This document shows positions 27,802 to 38,736 of a DNA stretch of 61,678 nt, in pieces. The stretch comes from Nostoc sp. RI_552 (GTDB lineage Bacteria > Cyanobacteriota > Cyanobacteriia > Cyanobacteriales > Nostocaceae). The DNA lies in NCBI GenBank assembly GCA_016124525.1, contig WGNO01000032.1, positions 1-61,678 on the forward strand, read 5' to 3'. Each line of letters begins with the position of its first letter. Within the stretch, counting starts at the first letter, position 1. Both the position numbers and the translations under genes were made by a program. Below the pieces are notes generated by a model, which did not search any database, was not told the DNA's origin, and saw nothing but the letters and a program-made list of their open reading frames with translations.

Positions 27802-28528
27802 AGTAGGAGTTAAGAATTGAGGAAAACTTTAACTTTGGAATAACTGCATCCAATGGGATTCCACAGTTTTTTAATTTTCAACTTTGCTAACTTAAATTAA
27901 AGTTAATTGACATCTTTGCTGTACTTAAAAGATTGTATAGTTACAGCGCCTTTAAGTCAAATTTTATATATTTATACGTAGAAATATATAAAGTGCGCTA
28001 AATGGCTTTGAGAAAAAGCTTTTCTGGGATGAAACCTATTTGATTTGATAAGTGTAAAACTTAAGTTCACTTGCACTAAATCTCTCTGACAAGTGGGATT
28101 CAAAAGCGTGTCCGCTCTGATGTTCATCCCCTAACCATTCCTGTCCCGCCTTGAGTGGTGCATCGAGGGTGTAATAAATTTGTTTTTGACAAAAAATCCT
28201 CTGCTGTGGCTGATAATAGGGAACTGCTGATAATTAGAGTCCATGGGGTATATTTTGACCAGTGTTATGTACGGGCGGTGAAATTAGCTAAGATAATCTC
28301 ACTTTTCAATTAAGGAACTGGTGTCGCTAAAATAACCACCACCCAAAATATTGGCTATCACCCTTCAAGCTTCCCTGACAAAGTTCATCGGTTTAGAACA
28401 GGCTGATTTGGACAAAACTATTTACCACGGTTTGGTGTCCCAGTGCGACGACCCCCTAGCCATACATTGGGATTTACACACCATTCAGCTAGTTATGTAC
28501 TGGGAAAAAATGCTTAACTTTACCAGGG
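27802..28528. other. Intergenic region with decayed sequence
   Basis: More than 700 bases between the kinase gene and the Doc relic. It includes an open frame at about 28351-28533 starting with TTG (ASLTKFIGLEQADLDKTIYH within it) that I cannot assign and that has no Shine-Dalgarno. Nothing else is recognisable. It probably contains the kinase promoter near its left end and otherwise remnants. Confidence 0.35.
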
Positions 28529-28708
28529 ATTAGCATTATTCGCTTCTTGACACTGGCTGAAGTTGTTGAACTTCACCGTGAGATTATCCAGCAGTGTGGT
28601 AGCGCGTTGGGTATGGGAGATAGATGTGCTTTAGAATCTGCACTGGCTCAACCTCGGATGACTTTTGGCAGGGCAGAAAAAGACATTAAAAGACATTTCC
28701 TGGGCTGA
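28529..28708 (+). pseudogene. Truncated Doc/Fic-type toxin
   Basis: The frame reads FLTLAEVVELHREIIQQCGS, then ALGMGDRCALESALAQPRMT, then FGRAEKDIKRHFLG and TGA at 28706-28708. It matches the N-terminal part of Doc (death-on-curing) toxins, whose family has FLTLxEVxxIHxxxIxxYGG and LxSALAQPxxTFGG. The catalytic Fic motif HPFxDGNKR, which should follow, is missing, and there is no ATG. A Phd-type antitoxin is not recognisable upstream. A dead toxin-antitoxin module. Confidence 0.75.
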
Positions 28709-28890
28709 TATATGTTTTTTTGCCCAGTTTCAGATATATTATAGATTCGTGCATAATAATGCCTAAATATATACAATATATAAAAATATATGTATATGTC
28801 TTTTTTTCATCTACGTATTAAAAATATGTATAAATAAATGCTCAAATATACTAATTTTTCCTAAAACCCTACCAGAAATTATTAATCAAA

Positions 28891-29997
28891 ATGTCTAAAA
28901 ATCTTGATATTACCTCCCTTAATGAAAGTAATAATAGGGTTGTTGTCATGGTGGAACCACACAGCCAAAAAGCACAAACGCAACAAGTTGTTTACCGCAT
29001 TTTAGATGCTAATCTAGACCGGGCTAGGGAAGGCTTGCGAATTATCGAAGAGTGGTGTCGCTTTGGCTTAAATAATGGTCAATTGGTTGGAGAATGTAAG
29101 TCCTTGCGTCAAGAATTGGCTCACTGGCATAGTGCTGAAATACGGGCAGCAAGAGATACACTGGGAGACCCAGGTACGGAATTAAGCCATCCCCAGGAGG
29201 AACAACGCTCTAGCATGAAAGGGCTATTGCAGGCAAATTTTTGCCGAGTCCAAGAAGCAATGCGCGTGCTAGAAGAATACGGCAAGCTTTATCATCCCAA
29301 TATGGGTAAGGCTTTTAAGCAGATGCGCTATCGTGTTTATACTCTAGAGACTGGTTTAATGGGCTACCAGCGTCATCAACTGCTGTGGCGATCGCAATTA
29401 TATCTAGTGACTTCCCCATCAGAAACTTTGTTCACAACCATTGAAGCTGCCCTCAAAGGTGGGCTAACTTTGGTGCAGTACCGTGATAAAAATGCTGATG
29501 ATAACCTACGTTGGGAACAGGCGATGAAATTACGCCAACTTTGTCATTCTTACGGTGCTTTGTTGATCATTAATGACAGAGTGGATCTAGCTTTGGCTGT
29601 GGATGCAGATGGAGTACACTTGGGACAGCAAGATATGCCCATTGCCATAGCGAGACAATTACTGGGTCACCAGCGTTTGATTGGCAAATCAACTACAAAT
29701 GCTGAAGAAATGCAAAAAGCAATTGCTGAAGGTGCAGATTATATTGGTGTCGGCCCAGTTTATGAAACTCCCACCAAAGCAAACAAGCCAGCAGTGGGCT
29801 TAAAATATGTAACCCACGCAGCCCAAAATAGCTCAATTCCTTGGTTTGCCATTGGGGGTATAGATGCCAACAACATCAACGATGTAATTCAGGCGGGAGC
29901 AGAACGGGTGGCGGTGGTCAGGGCTATCATTCAGGCGGAACACCCCACCTTAGTAACACAATATTTTGTCTCTCAGCTTCATCGTACCAAGTTATAA
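28891..29997 (+). CDS. thiE: Thiamine phosphate synthase, long cyanobacterial form
   Basis: Joins HMP-diphosphate and thiazole phosphate to make thiamine phosphate. The C-terminal half (about 165-360) is the ThiE TIM barrel, with LVQYRDKNADD, LIINDRVDLALAVDADGVHLGQQD, YIGVGPVYETPTK and WFAIGGIDANN. An N-terminal 130-residue helical domain (VVYRILDANLDRAREGLRIIEEWCRF) is characteristic of cyanobacterial ThiE and has no settled function. At 368 aa it is of normal length for that form. The start may be ATG 28891 or ATG 28948 (MVEPHSQ). thiS follows after 33 bp. No TPP riboswitch was recognised upstream. Confidence 0.95.
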   Translation: MSKNLDITSLNESNNRVVVMVEPHSQKAQTQQVVYRILDANLDRAREGLRIIEEWCRFGLNNGQLVGECKSLRQELAHWHSAEIRAARDTLGDPGTELSHPQEEQRSSMKGLLQANFCRVQEAMRVLEEYGKLYHPNMGKAFKQMRYRVYTLETGLMGYQRHQLLWRSQLYLVTSPSETLFTTIEAALKGGLTLVQYRDKNADDNLRWEQAMKLRQLCHSYGALLIINDRVDLALAVDADGVHLGQQDMPIAIARQLLGHQRLIGKSTTNAEEMQKAIAEGADYIGVGPVYETPTKANKPAVGLKYVTHAAQNSSIPWFAIGGIDANNINDVIQAGAERVAVVRAIIQAEHPTLVTQYFVSQLHRTKL

Positions 29998-30030
29998 GCA
30001 ATTTACGACTCAAAATCAGCATTTTTTAAG

Positions 30031-30243
30031 ATGTCTAATCAAATTAGCCTCCAGGTGAATGGGGAAACTCGCAGTTGTTTTTCCCAAACTTGTTTACCAG
30101 ATTTACTCCAACAGTTGGGTTTTAATCCCCGTTTAGTGGTGGTAGAGTATAACGGTGAAATTTTGCACCGTCAATTTTGGCCACAAACACAAGTACAGCC
30201 AGGAGATCGCCTAGAAGTGGTGACCATTGTTGGCGGCGGTTAA
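30031..30243 (+). CDS. thiS: Sulfur carrier protein ThiS
   Basis: A small ubiquitin-like protein that carries sulfur as a C-terminal thiocarboxylate for thiazole formation. It is 70 aa, begins ISLQVNGETRSC and ends in the required Gly-Gly (VVTIVGGG; three Gly here). Directly downstream of thiE and probably cotranscribed. Its last codons overlap the 3' end of the convergent glycosyltransferase gene by 4 bp, so no terminator separates them. Confidence 0.93.
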   Translation: MSNQISLQVNGETRSCFSQTCLPDLLQQLGFNPRLVVVEYNGEILHRQFWPQTQVQPGDRLEVVTIVGGG

Positions 30244-31472
30244 TTTAACAAACCATTGGGGAGAGGTTCACAGAGGTATAGGGAACGGTGAAGGGTTTTG
30301 CGTCTAGCTAATTCTTTGCCTTTACGACCAAGTTTTTCCCGTAGCTGGTGATCGCTACACAAACGTTTGAAAGCTTGAAAAACCTCGTATCCAGATTTGG
30401 AATTCACCAGAATACCATTTTCCTCATGACGAACCATATCAATGACAGAGCCTAGACGGGAAGCAATCACAGGCTTACCAAAGTAGTTTGCTTCTAAGTA
30501 TACAATTTCAAACCCCTGTATGGAGTCTTTGGTGTCTGATAAAGTTAGCATGGCAAAAATATCACAGGCTGCATAATAGCCAGCTAATTCACCCTCAGGT
30601 ACGTATCCCATAAAGTGTACCCGTTGGTGTACCCGCAAGCGCTGTGCTAAATTTTTTAATGCGGATTCACATGGTCCTTCCCCACAAAGTATGTAGTGAA
30701 CATCAACTCCCATTGTTAGCAGTAGCGGTAAATTTTCTATCACGCGGTCAAAATTTTTCTCCTTAACTAACCCTCCCACGGAAAGAATCACTATTGCTGT
30801 TTCTGGAATGTTGTAAGCTTTCCGTAGGCTTTGACGTAAATCATCAAGATTACCTTGACTTTTATCTACACCAAATTTTTCCGGTCTGATTACAGGTTGA
30901 ATTACATGAGTAGGAGTTTGTAAGCGAAAATTCTTACGGAGGAAATCCTGGGTAATGTAACTGTTGCAAATAACTCCTTCAGCCCGTGTTAAGGTGAATT
31001 TTAAAAGCCATCGCCATACAGGATTGTGTAAACTGTCAACAATATCACCACCATGTAAATAAATAAAAAAGCGTATGGGTAGAATATAGCTCAATAGTAA
31101 CAGCGCCGGAAATCCATAGGCGTGTCCCCATTCAATGTAACGGTAGTGATAACGAAAATACAGTTTGATAGCCAGGAGAAACGAGCAAATTAAATCGATA
31201 ACAGGTTGTAAGAAACTCCCTATCAAACTACCTAACCAACATGGAAAATTTGGCCAGCGATATATAGGAAACTGTTGGGCTTCGTCAAATACTTTATCGC
31301 CAGAACAACCAGCAGCCAAAACAACTATCCGTTCTGGATCTTGAACACAGCGATTATAGATATATTCCCCGATTACTGCCTTTTTTGGTAGAAAGACATG
31401 GGATATTACTAGAATGTCAGGAGATCCGGTTTGATTTCTGATTTTTGTTGGCAGTTGAGAGATATGTTCCAT
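30240..31472 (-). CDS. Glycosyltransferase family 4 (GT-B) protein
   Basis: A two-domain GT-B glycosyltransferase. The N-terminal acceptor half begins ILVISHVFLPKKAVIGEY. The C-terminal half has ILSVGGLVKEKNFDRVI, YILCGEGPCE and the EIVYLEANYFGKPVIASRLG segment with the ExxxxxxE-type motif. At 410 aa it is full length. Hydrophobic stretches near residues 85-135 (SFLLAIKLYF, LLLLSYILPI) suggest membrane association. Likely acts in exopolysaccharide, lipopolysaccharide or glycolipid synthesis; the sugar and acceptor cannot be read from sequence. It converges with thiS. Confidence 0.88.
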   Translation of the reverse strand: MEHISQLPTKIRNQTGSPDILVISHVFLPKKAVIGEYIYNRCVQDPERIVVLAAGCSGDKVFDEAQQFPIYRWPNFPCWLGSLIGSFLQPVIDLICSFLLAIKLYFRYHYRYIEWGHAYGFPALLLLSYILPIRFFIYLHGGDIVDSLHNPVWRWLLKFTLTRAEGVICNSYITQDFLRKNFRLQTPTHVIQPVIRPEKFGVDKSQGNLDDLRQSLRKAYNIPETAIVILSVGGLVKEKNFDRVIENLPLLLTMGVDVHYILCGEGPCESALKNLAQRLRVHQRVHFMGYVPEGELAGYYAACDIFAMLTLSDTKDSIQGFEIVYLEANYFGKPVIASRLGSVIDMVRHEENGILVNSKSGYEVFQAFKRLCSDHQLREKLGRKGKELARRKTLHRSLYLCEPLPNGLLN

Positions 31473-32977
31473 GTTAGTTTTGATAATGTGAATTGCAGAA
31501 ATGTTGACTGTTGACTGTTAACTGTCCAAGTTGTGCGTCGGTGATAAAAAATTTGAGCAATTAATGACTCTATTCTCAATAGACAATGAACTTTATCTGG
31601 GTAAAACGCAAAAATTGTAAATTTTTATTCCAGGATTCAACACTTCTGTGTAAATTGAAGTGATTATTTAATTTGTAATATTGAAATTGAGCTATAGCAT
31701 TTACCTTAGTTAAATTGTATGAAATTGACTTAGTTTGTTCTTCCATATTTGTTCCCCACTAAAATTATTTTTTAGTATTGACTTTGTTGTAGCTCAAGCA
31801 AAGAAGTTAACTAAAGAAGAAACATAATACTTTGTTGTGTGAAGATATCTGCTACAACAGAAGTGAACATCGAAAGTTGAGATTGGTAGTGTCAGTGATT
31901 CCAACATCTTGTTGTAATATGTTGGCTGTTGAAATTAAGTTACTATAAATGCTCTGTCTAGCATATGTTGAGCAGCAATTTTTTGTGATGATTTCATGGC
32001 ATACTTAATTAGCTCTGTATTTAATTTCTCGTGATTTTGTCATGTTAGCTAACAGTTATCCTCGAGAAACCAGAGATTTACACATTTCTTACCAGAAATT
32101 TTTACAACCCGTAATTAATATAGACAAGAGATGGATATTTGTATACATGATTACCACTTTGGAGAAGATAGTTTTTAAAAACATAATTTTCCATTTTTGT
32201 TTCAGGGAATGGATGACAAATATCTCAGCAATATTTTAGGACATTAAGGATGGCAAATTATTTATTATTTCTGTGAAGTGTTTGTTAATTATATTTGTGT
32301 TTGATGAATTGCCCAAATTTGTTTTTTTTAATTAAACCATAAATAAATATTTAACAAAATGGATGATTATAGCTTATTTACTAAATAAAAAACTGCTATA
32401 AAAACTACTAAAATTTGCTTATTTAAACAGATTATCTTAAATAAATGTACATAGGTTGCCAAAGTGCCAAAAAAGCAATTTTTATAATTACTTATCCCCA
32501 GTTAATTGGGAATAAAAATAAAATCTGCCATCAAAATTCTTGTAGACACCTTTCCATGGAAGGTCTATTTGAAAAAAAACCTCTGATGCACAGTTTGAGT
32601 ATTAACAGGTTAGTAGATGGAATTTTTGTAGTTGACTTAACTTATCTGCATTGATTTGCCATCAGCCGATGGGTATAATGGGTATAAAATTTTTTCTAAA
32701 GAATCACCTTAAGTCGCCAGATAATATCAGTGTATGGGGGGAAGTGTGATTTAACCACTTCTCGTAAATCAGAAATATCCCTTCAGCTTACTGCATAACT
32801 TAAATAAGACGCGTTAAATTAGAGATGTAGTTGCCAAAAAGATAAACATCAAAAGTCAAGAGCAGGTGGTATCAATCAAAAACCCTACTGTTCTGATGTA
32901 ATATAATTCTGGGGGATTGAATATTTCTACCATCTCGCAAAGCAATTATAAACCAATAATTAATAGAATTTCCAACC
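31473..32977. other. AT-rich region without recognised genes
   Basis: About 1.5 kb, clearly more AT-rich than its surroundings. Two short frames (32042-32239 and 32445-32654, plus) have no family resemblance, no convincing ribosome site and compositions expected of AT-rich DNA. I see no tRNA, IS end or strong inverted repeat. Tandem TGTTGACTGT-type short repeats occur near 31502-31522. It may hold promoters for the divergent glycosyltransferase and DUF1517 genes. Confidence 0.4.
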
Positions 32978-33958
32978 GTGCTTACTATGGGTAACAAAAT
33001 ACAAAAAACCGTCAAACCACTGTTAAAAATTTTCTTGGTCTTTAGCCTAGTACTAACTTTAGCACTTAGCCACCCTGATGGAGCTTTAGCCGCCCGCACT
33101 GGTGGTCGCATTGGTGGAGGCTCCTTTAGATCTCCTTCTAGCCGCACCTACACACCTCGCACTTATGCTCCTCCCGGTGGAGGAAGGTACTACCCCGGTG
33201 GTGGTGGCTTCGGCTTTCCTTTTTTGATTCCCTTCTGGGGTATCGGAGGAGGATTTGGCGGGTTATTTACCATCTTAATCTTCTTTGCCATCGCTAATTT
33301 CCTCCTTCAAACCTTCCGCCGTGTTAGCAGTGGTGAAGGCGAAGAAGTTACCTACAGCAGCAATCAGCCTGTTTCTGTAACTCGGTTACAAGTTGGTTTG
33401 TTAGCACAAGCCCGTGGTTTGCAAGCGGAACTTAACAAAATTGCCGAATCTGCTGATACCAATACCCCCGAAGGAAGATCAGCAATTTTACAAGAAACCA
33501 GTTTAGCTTTACTCCGTCATCCAGAATATTGGGTATATACAGGAGGGGGGACAGAGCAACTTAAGTTAAGTTCCGCTGAAAGTCAGTTTAACCGTTTGTC
33601 TTTGGCAGAACGTAGCAAGTTCAGCGAGGAAACTTTGTCTAATGTCAACAACCAGTTAAAAGCAGCCTTTAACAAAGATGCTTTACCCAATGCTGACCAA
33701 CTGGAAAATCCCACCCGCCTCATGAGTGAAGGTCCTGGAGAATATCTGATTGTTACCTTATTAGCAGCAACATTGGGTAAGTTCTCTATTCCAGAAGTTA
33801 ATAGTTCTGATGATTTGCGTCAAGGGTTGCGGCGCATTGGTGGAATTCCCGGTGATCAAATTTTAGCTATTGAGGTGCTTTGGACTCCTCAAGCTGAAGG
33901 TGACACCCTCACATCTGATGATATACTGGCGGAGTATCCTGATTTGAAGTTGGTATGA
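32978..33958 (+). CDS. DUF1517 domain membrane protein
   Basis: A cyanobacterial/plastid-type protein with an N-terminal signal peptide (about 10-38, ending ALAARTGG), a Gly/Arg/Tyr/Pro-rich low-complexity region (about 40-75), one hydrophobic segment (about 85-112), and a conserved C-terminal DUF1517 domain (about 130-326) with VTRLQVGLLAQARGLQAEL and LEVLWTPQAEGDTLT-like ending. At 326 aa it is normal length. It is probably anchored in the thylakoid or plasma membrane. Molecular role unknown. Start: GTG 32978 or ATG 32987. A strong hairpin follows. Confidence 0.88.
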   Translation: MLTMGNKIQKTVKPLLKIFLVFSLVLTLALSHPDGALAARTGGRIGGGSFRSPSSRTYTPRTYAPPGGGRYYPGGGGFGFPFLIPFWGIGGGFGGLFTILIFFAIANFLLQTFRRVSSGEGEEVTYSSNQPVSVTRLQVGLLAQARGLQAELNKIAESADTNTPEGRSAILQETSLALLRHPEYWVYTGGGTEQLKLSSAESQFNRLSLAERSKFSEETLSNVNNQLKAAFNKDALPNADQLENPTRLMSEGPGEYLIVTLLAATLGKFSIPEVNSSDDLRQGLRRIGGIPGDQILAIEVLWTPQAEGDTLTSDDILAEYPDLKLV

Positions 33959-34040
33959 AAAGCCTATGTGGGCTACTGTGGAATTTGACTTGATTTCCCA
34001 GGCCTTCATAGATTGGATATCAAAACATAGATGTCAAATC

Positions 34041-34090
34041 AAAACCTCACTCAGGTGACGAAGGTCTTGGGGGAAGGGTGAGGTTTTTAT
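34041..34090 (+). terminator. Terminator after the DUF1517 gene
   Basis: AAAACCTCAC at 34041-34050 pairs with GTGAGGTTTT at 34078-34087, giving a 10-bp perfect stem with a 27-base loop and a T-rich end. Confidence 0.65.
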
Positions 34091-34215
34091 AATTTTTTAC
34101 ATAAATTTACGGAAAAACAATTGCTTTTAATAACCTTGGCATAACTCAGGCTTTACCTGTTGGCCTTACAGGATGTGGTATATACCTATTTTGTAAGACT
34201 TTGGTTGAGGTTTCC

Positions 34216-35826
34216 ATGAGTACAAGGTCCAATAACCCATTGAGGTTCAACCGCCGCCGGTTTCTACTCAATTCTGCTGTGACAGCGGGTGGAATTATTA
34301 CCACCAATCTGCTCTCAAAATCATCAGTGTTCGCACAAGCACCAGCATTAATTACCTCTAACGCCATGCGCCCCAGCATACCCTATGGTGTTGCCACTGG
34401 GGACATGGGCAATAATGGCATTGTAATTTGGAGTCGCAGCGATCGCCCAGCGAGAATGTTAATTGAATATTCTACCAGTGAATCTTTTAACAGGGTGGGA
34501 CGTGTTCTCGGTCCAATTACTTCAGAAGAACATGATTATACAGGCCGATTTTTGCTGAAGAACCTACCTCCAGACCAGCAAATATTTTATCGAGTCACCT
34601 TCCAAGACTTAGACAATTCCAGAATTCAAAGTGAACCCGTAAGCGGTACTTTCCGCACTCCTTCCACAGTTGGGAGGGATATTTTGTTCGTCTGGGGTGG
34701 AGATACCGCCGGTCAAGGATGGGGTATTAATCCCGATTTCGGCGGGATGAAAATTTACGAAACCATGCGTCAACTTAATCCCGACTTTTTCATTCATTGT
34801 GGGGATACTGTTTATGTTGACAACCCCATTGTTTCAGAAAGAACACTTGAAGATGGCACAATCTGGAGAAACATCACCACCGAAGAAAAATCAAAGGTAG
34901 CAGAAACCCTCCAGGAATTTCGTGGCAACTTCCAATATAACTTGCTGGATGATAACGTCAAGCGTTTTAATGCTGAAGTACCCATGTTGGCACAGTGGGA
35001 TGACCACGAAACCACAAACAACTGGTATCCCGGAGAAATTCTTCAGGATAGCCGCTATGTAGTTAAGGATGTTAACTTACTAGCGGAAAGGGCAAGACAA
35101 GCATTTTTTGAATATATGCCCATGAACTACAGCACAAGATTTGGTGCTGATAGCTCAAAAATTTATCGTTCCTTCCAACATGGCCCATTACTAGACATAT
35201 TCATGCTGGATGAACGTACTTATCGGGGGCCAAATACTCAGAATGTTCAGCCAAAGTCAAATGCGGAAACAGTTATGCTGGGTAGGCCACAATTAAAATG
35301 GTTGAAAAAGCAACTACTAGAGTCAAAAGCTACTTGGAAAGTAATTTCCAGTGATATGCCCTTAGGACTGATAGTTAGAGACGGTCCCAGCAACTTTGAA
35401 GCTTGGGCTAATGCAGACAATAGCCGCCCCTTGGGAAGAGAATTAGAGTTAGCCGAATTACTGCGATTTATCAAACGTCGGAATATTGAAAATGTTGTTT
35501 GGATAACTGCTGACGTACATTATGCAGCAGCCCATTATTACGACCCCAGCAAAGCAGAATTTACTGACTTTAAGCCTTTTTGGGAATTCGTTGCAGGACC
35601 CCTTAACTCTGGTACATTTGGCCCGGGACAATTAGAGAATACCTTCGGTCCACAGTTAATGTTCCAAAGTAATCCCCCGGGTATGAGACCAAATCGCCCC
35701 CCCAGCGAAGGTTTACAGTTCTTTGGCGCAGTCAAGATTGATGCTGATACCAAAGTGATGACAATCTCTCTGCGTAATTTAGTTGGGGAAGTTATTTACA
35801 CCAAAGAATTAACACCGGAAAGTTAA
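34216..35826 (+). CDS. phoD: PhoD-type alkaline phosphatase / phosphodiesterase
   Basis: A Tat-exported phosphohydrolase acting on phosphomono- and diesters outside the cell, important for phosphate scavenging. The twin-arginine signal has FNRRRFLLNSAVTAGG (about residues 12-27). An N-terminal beta-sandwich (about 55-145) is followed by the metallophosphatase domain with FFIHCGDTVYVD, AQWDDHETTNNWYPGE and ITADVHYAAAHYYDP. At 536 aa from the ATG at 34216 it is full length; a TTG at 34201 would add five residues. A perfect terminator follows. I did not find a clear Pho box upstream. Confidence 0.92.
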   Translation: MSTRSNNPLRFNRRRFLLNSAVTAGGIITTNLLSKSSVFAQAPALITSNAMRPSIPYGVATGDMGNNGIVIWSRSDRPARMLIEYSTSESFNRVGRVLGPITSEEHDYTGRFLLKNLPPDQQIFYRVTFQDLDNSRIQSEPVSGTFRTPSTVGRDILFVWGGDTAGQGWGINPDFGGMKIYETMRQLNPDFFIHCGDTVYVDNPIVSERTLEDGTIWRNITTEEKSKVAETLQEFRGNFQYNLLDDNVKRFNAEVPMLAQWDDHETTNNWYPGEILQDSRYVVKDVNLLAERARQAFFEYMPMNYSTRFGADSSKIYRSFQHGPLLDIFMLDERTYRGPNTQNVQPKSNAETVMLGRPQLKWLKKQLLESKATWKVISSDMPLGLIVRDGPSNFEAWANADNSRPLGRELELAELLRFIKRRNIENVVWITADVHYAAAHYYDPSKAEFTDFKPFWEFVAGPLNSGTFGPGQLENTFGPQLMFQSNPPGMRPNRPPSEGLQFFGAVKIDADTKVMTISLRNLVGEVIYTKELTPES

Positions 35827-35849
35827 GTCTTTCTTTAGCTCTTTTAGAT

Positions 35850-35885
35850 CCAGCAAGATAGAACCCTATCTTGCTGGCTTTTTTA
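35850..35885 (+). terminator. Rho-independent terminator after phoD
   Basis: CCAGCAAGATAG at 35850-35861 pairs with CTATCTTGCTGG at 35866-35877 around AACC, followed by CTTTTTTA. A 12-bp perfect stem. Confidence 0.9.
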
Positions 35886-36043
35886 TATTGTGGTTGACAG
35901 GGTATTTTGGATTTTCTCCCCATCTATCAAAAACCTGAATAGTGCGAAAATTCCATAACAAAACTTTGAGCCATAGCCTTTCCCGCCCCACATCACGTTA
36001 TCATCAGCTGTTGTGGAATCTCCGTGCATTACCCCTACCATTT

Positions 36044-38632
36044 ATGACCGCTTCTCATCCTGAAACCCAACCAACGGAACCCAATAACTCCGCCACCCCT
36101 CACATCGACACCAAACTGGTAGACCGCACTAAGCTCAGTAAAATGTACCAGCATTATGTAGAAGTGAAAGATAAATATCCCCACGCCGTACTGCTATATA
36201 GGGTAGGAGATTTTTTTGAAACCTTTTTCCAAGACGCTGTAACGGTATCCAGAGAACTAGAACTCGTACTCACCAGCAAACACGGCGGCGAAATTGGTCG
36301 CATAGCCATGACCGGCGTACCCCACCACGCCTGGGAACGCTACACCACCCAACTAGTGGAAAAAGGCTATGCAGTAGTAATTTGCGACCAAGTAGAAGAC
36401 TCATCCACCGCCGTCGGCTTAGTAAAGCGAGAAGTAACACGTATCCTCACCCCAGGAACCTTACTAGAAGAAGGAATGTTAAAAACTAGTCGCAACAATT
36501 ATCTAGCCGCCGTAGTAATTGCAGCAAATCATTGGGGATTAGCCTATGCAGATATTTCCACCGGAGAATTCCTCACCACTCAAGACAGCAACTTAGAACA
36601 CCTCACCCAAGAGTTAACGCGGTTACAACCCGCCGAAATACTAGTTCCCACCAACGCACCAGACCTAGGTACCTTACTGCGTCCTGGAGAAACCTCCCCC
36701 CATCTTCCCCCCTGTCTACCACCGTCATTTTGTTATAGCCTACGCCCCCAAACCCCCTTCTCCCAAAACGAAGCTCGATGTAAACTATTAGAAAAATTTA
36801 AATTGCGATCGCTAGAAGGAATTGGTTGCAACCATCTACCCTTAGCCCTACGAGCAGCTGGTGGCTTATTAGAATATGTAGAAGACATGCAGAAAGTCAA
36901 CCCAGTTGCCCTGCAAAAACTACGCACATACACCATCACCGACTACCTAATCATTGATAATCACAGCCGCCGCAACCTAGAAATCACACAAACAGTCCGA
37001 GACAGCACATTTCACGGTTCCTTACTGTGGTCATTACACAGAACCACCACAGCCATGGGCGGGCGAGCATTGCGACGATGGTTATTGCAACCATTACTAG
37101 ACATTAAAGGTATTCGAGCCCGTCAAGACACCATTGCAGAATTAATAGCAAACACCCCCCTACGCCAAGACTTGCGACAACTACTAAAGCAAATTTACGA
37201 CTTAGAACGGCTAACAGGAAGAGCCAGTTCAGGAATTGCCAACGCCAAAGACCTAGTAGCCCTAGCAGACTCCTTCTCACAACTACCAAAACTATCCAAC
37301 CTAGTAGCAGACGCGTCATCCCCCTTCCTCAGAGCCCTACAAAAAATTCCCCCCACCATAGTAGAACTAGCAGAAAAATTACACGCCCATCTAGTGGAAT
37401 CACCACCCATAAACATCAAAGAAGGCAACTTAATACGCCCAGGAATAAACCCTGAACTAGACCAGAGAAAAACAACCGTAGAATCAGATCAACAATGGAT
37501 AGCCAACCTAGAAATTGACGAACGAGCAAAAACAGGAAATTCCACATTAAAAGTAGGATTTAATAAAACCTTTGGTTACTACATCAGCATTTCCCGTAAA
37601 ACAGCCCACATACCCGACAATTACATTCGCAAACAAACCCTAACCAACGAAGAACGTTACATCACCCCAGAATTAAAAGAACGAGAAGCCCGGATTCTCA
37701 CAGCCCGGGAAGATTTAAACCAGCTAGAATATCAGATTTTTACAGAATTGCGCCAAGAAGTAGGAGAAGAATCCGAAACAATTCGTAACATTTCCCGTGC
37801 CGTAGCCGCCGTAGATGTGCTATGTGGTTTAGCAGAACTAGCCATACAGCAAGACTACTGCCGTCCAGAAATAATTGAAGGACGGGAAATCACCATCATC
37901 CATGGTCGTCATCCTGTAGTAGAACAAACCTTACCCACAGGATTCTTCGTACCAAACTCCACCCAATTAGGAAAACAAGAAAAAAACCACCCACACCCAG
38001 ACAAAACAGAAGAAAACCCAGACTTAATCATCCTCACCGGACCCAACGCCAGTGGGAAGAGTTGTTACCTACGTCAAGTAGGGTTAATTCAGCTAATGGC
38101 GCAAATAGGTAGTTTCGTCCCCGCCAAATCGGCGCGATTAGCATTGTGCGATCGCATCTTCACCCGTGTAGGAGCCGTAGACGACCTAGCCACAGGTCAA
38201 TCTACATTCATGGTAGAAATGAACGAAACCGCAAACATCCTCAACCACGCCACCGCGCGATCGCTAATATTACTAGATGAAATTGGCCGGGGAACCGCAA
38301 CCTTTGATGGTCTCTCCATCGCCTGGGCTGTAGCAGAACATATAGCAACAGACATTCAAGCCCGGACAATTTTCGCCACCCACTACCACGAATTAAACGA
38401 ACTAGCCAGTATTTTACCCAACGTAGCCAACTATCAAGTCACCGTAAAAGAATTACCCGACAAAATCATTTTTCTCCACCAAGTCCAACCCGGCGGAGCC
38501 GACAAATCCTACGGTATTGAAGCCGGACGACTAGCAGGCCTACCAGACCCAGTAATTCAACGAGCAAAACAAGTAATGGCGCAAATTGAAAAACACAGCA
38601 AAATTGCCCTAGGGTTGCAAAACATAAAATAA
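36044..38632 (+). CDS. mutS: DNA mismatch repair protein MutS
   Basis: Recognises mispaired bases and starts repair. From the ATG at 36044 it is 862 aa. A GTG at 35942 in frame would add 34 residues that do not look conserved. Mismatch-binding domain I has [14 protein letters not shown] with the Phe-x-Glu motif (FFETF). The core and clamp are intact. The ATPase has Walker A GPNASGKS and Walker [19 protein letters not shown], and ends with the [13 protein letters not shown] block. A Lys/His/Pro-rich insert (around [17 protein letters not shown]) interrupts the segment just before Walker A. The sense strand is strongly C-rich and G-poor, unlike most neighbours. Confidence 0.96.
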   Translation: MTASHPETQPTEPNNSATPHIDTKLVDRTKLSKMYQHYVEVKDKYPHAVLLYRVGDFFETFFQDAVTVSRELELVLTSKHGGEIGRIAMTGVPHHAWERYTTQLVEKGYAVVICDQVEDSSTAVGLVKREVTRILTPGTLLEEGMLKTSRNNYLAAVVIAANHWGLAYADISTGEFLTTQDSNLEHLTQELTRLQPAEILVPTNAPDLGTLLRPGETSPHLPPCLPPSFCYSLRPQTPFSQNEARCKLLEKFKLRSLEGIGCNHLPLALRAAGGLLEYVEDMQKVNPVALQKLRTYTITDYLIIDNHSRRNLEITQTVRDSTFHGSLLWSLHRTTTAMGGRALRRWLLQPLLDIKGIRARQDTIAELIANTPLRQDLRQLLKQIYDLERLTGRASSGIANAKDLVALADSFSQLPKLSNLVADASSPFLRALQKIPPTIVELAEKLHAHLVESPPINIKEGNLIRPGINPELDQRKTTVESDQQWIANLEIDERAKTGNSTLKVGFNKTFGYYISISRKTAHIPDNYIRKQTLTNEERYITPELKEREARILTAREDLNQLEYQIFTELRQEVGEESETIRNISRAVAAVDVLCGLAELAIQQDYCRPEIIEGREITIIHGRHPVVEQTLPTGFFVPNSTQLGKQEKNHPHPDKTEENPDLIILTGPNASGKSCYLRQVGLIQLMAQIGSFVPAKSARLALCDRIFTRVGAVDDLATGQSTFMVEMNETANILNHATARSLILLDEIGRGTATFDGLSIAWAVAEHIATDIQARTIFATHYHELNELASILPNVANYQVTVKELPDKIIFLHQVQPGGADKSYGIEAGRLAGLPDPVIQRAKQVMAQIEKHSKIALGLQNIK

Positions 38633-38736
38633 TACACTCTCATTCATCCCCACCCTAAAATAAACCCCTTAAAACCCATTCAAATAGACATCACCAACCC
38701 AAACCCAAACAAAATTTACCCTTCCCAAATAACTTC

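Noticed and set aside
28709..28890. Possible TPP riboswitch before thiE
   Set aside because: The segment is almost entirely A and T, with no TPP-aptamer core. The same holds for the region upstream of thiD.
32042..32654. Two short plus-strand frames in the AT-rich gap
   Set aside because: Composition follows the AT-rich DNA, with no family resemblance or start signals.
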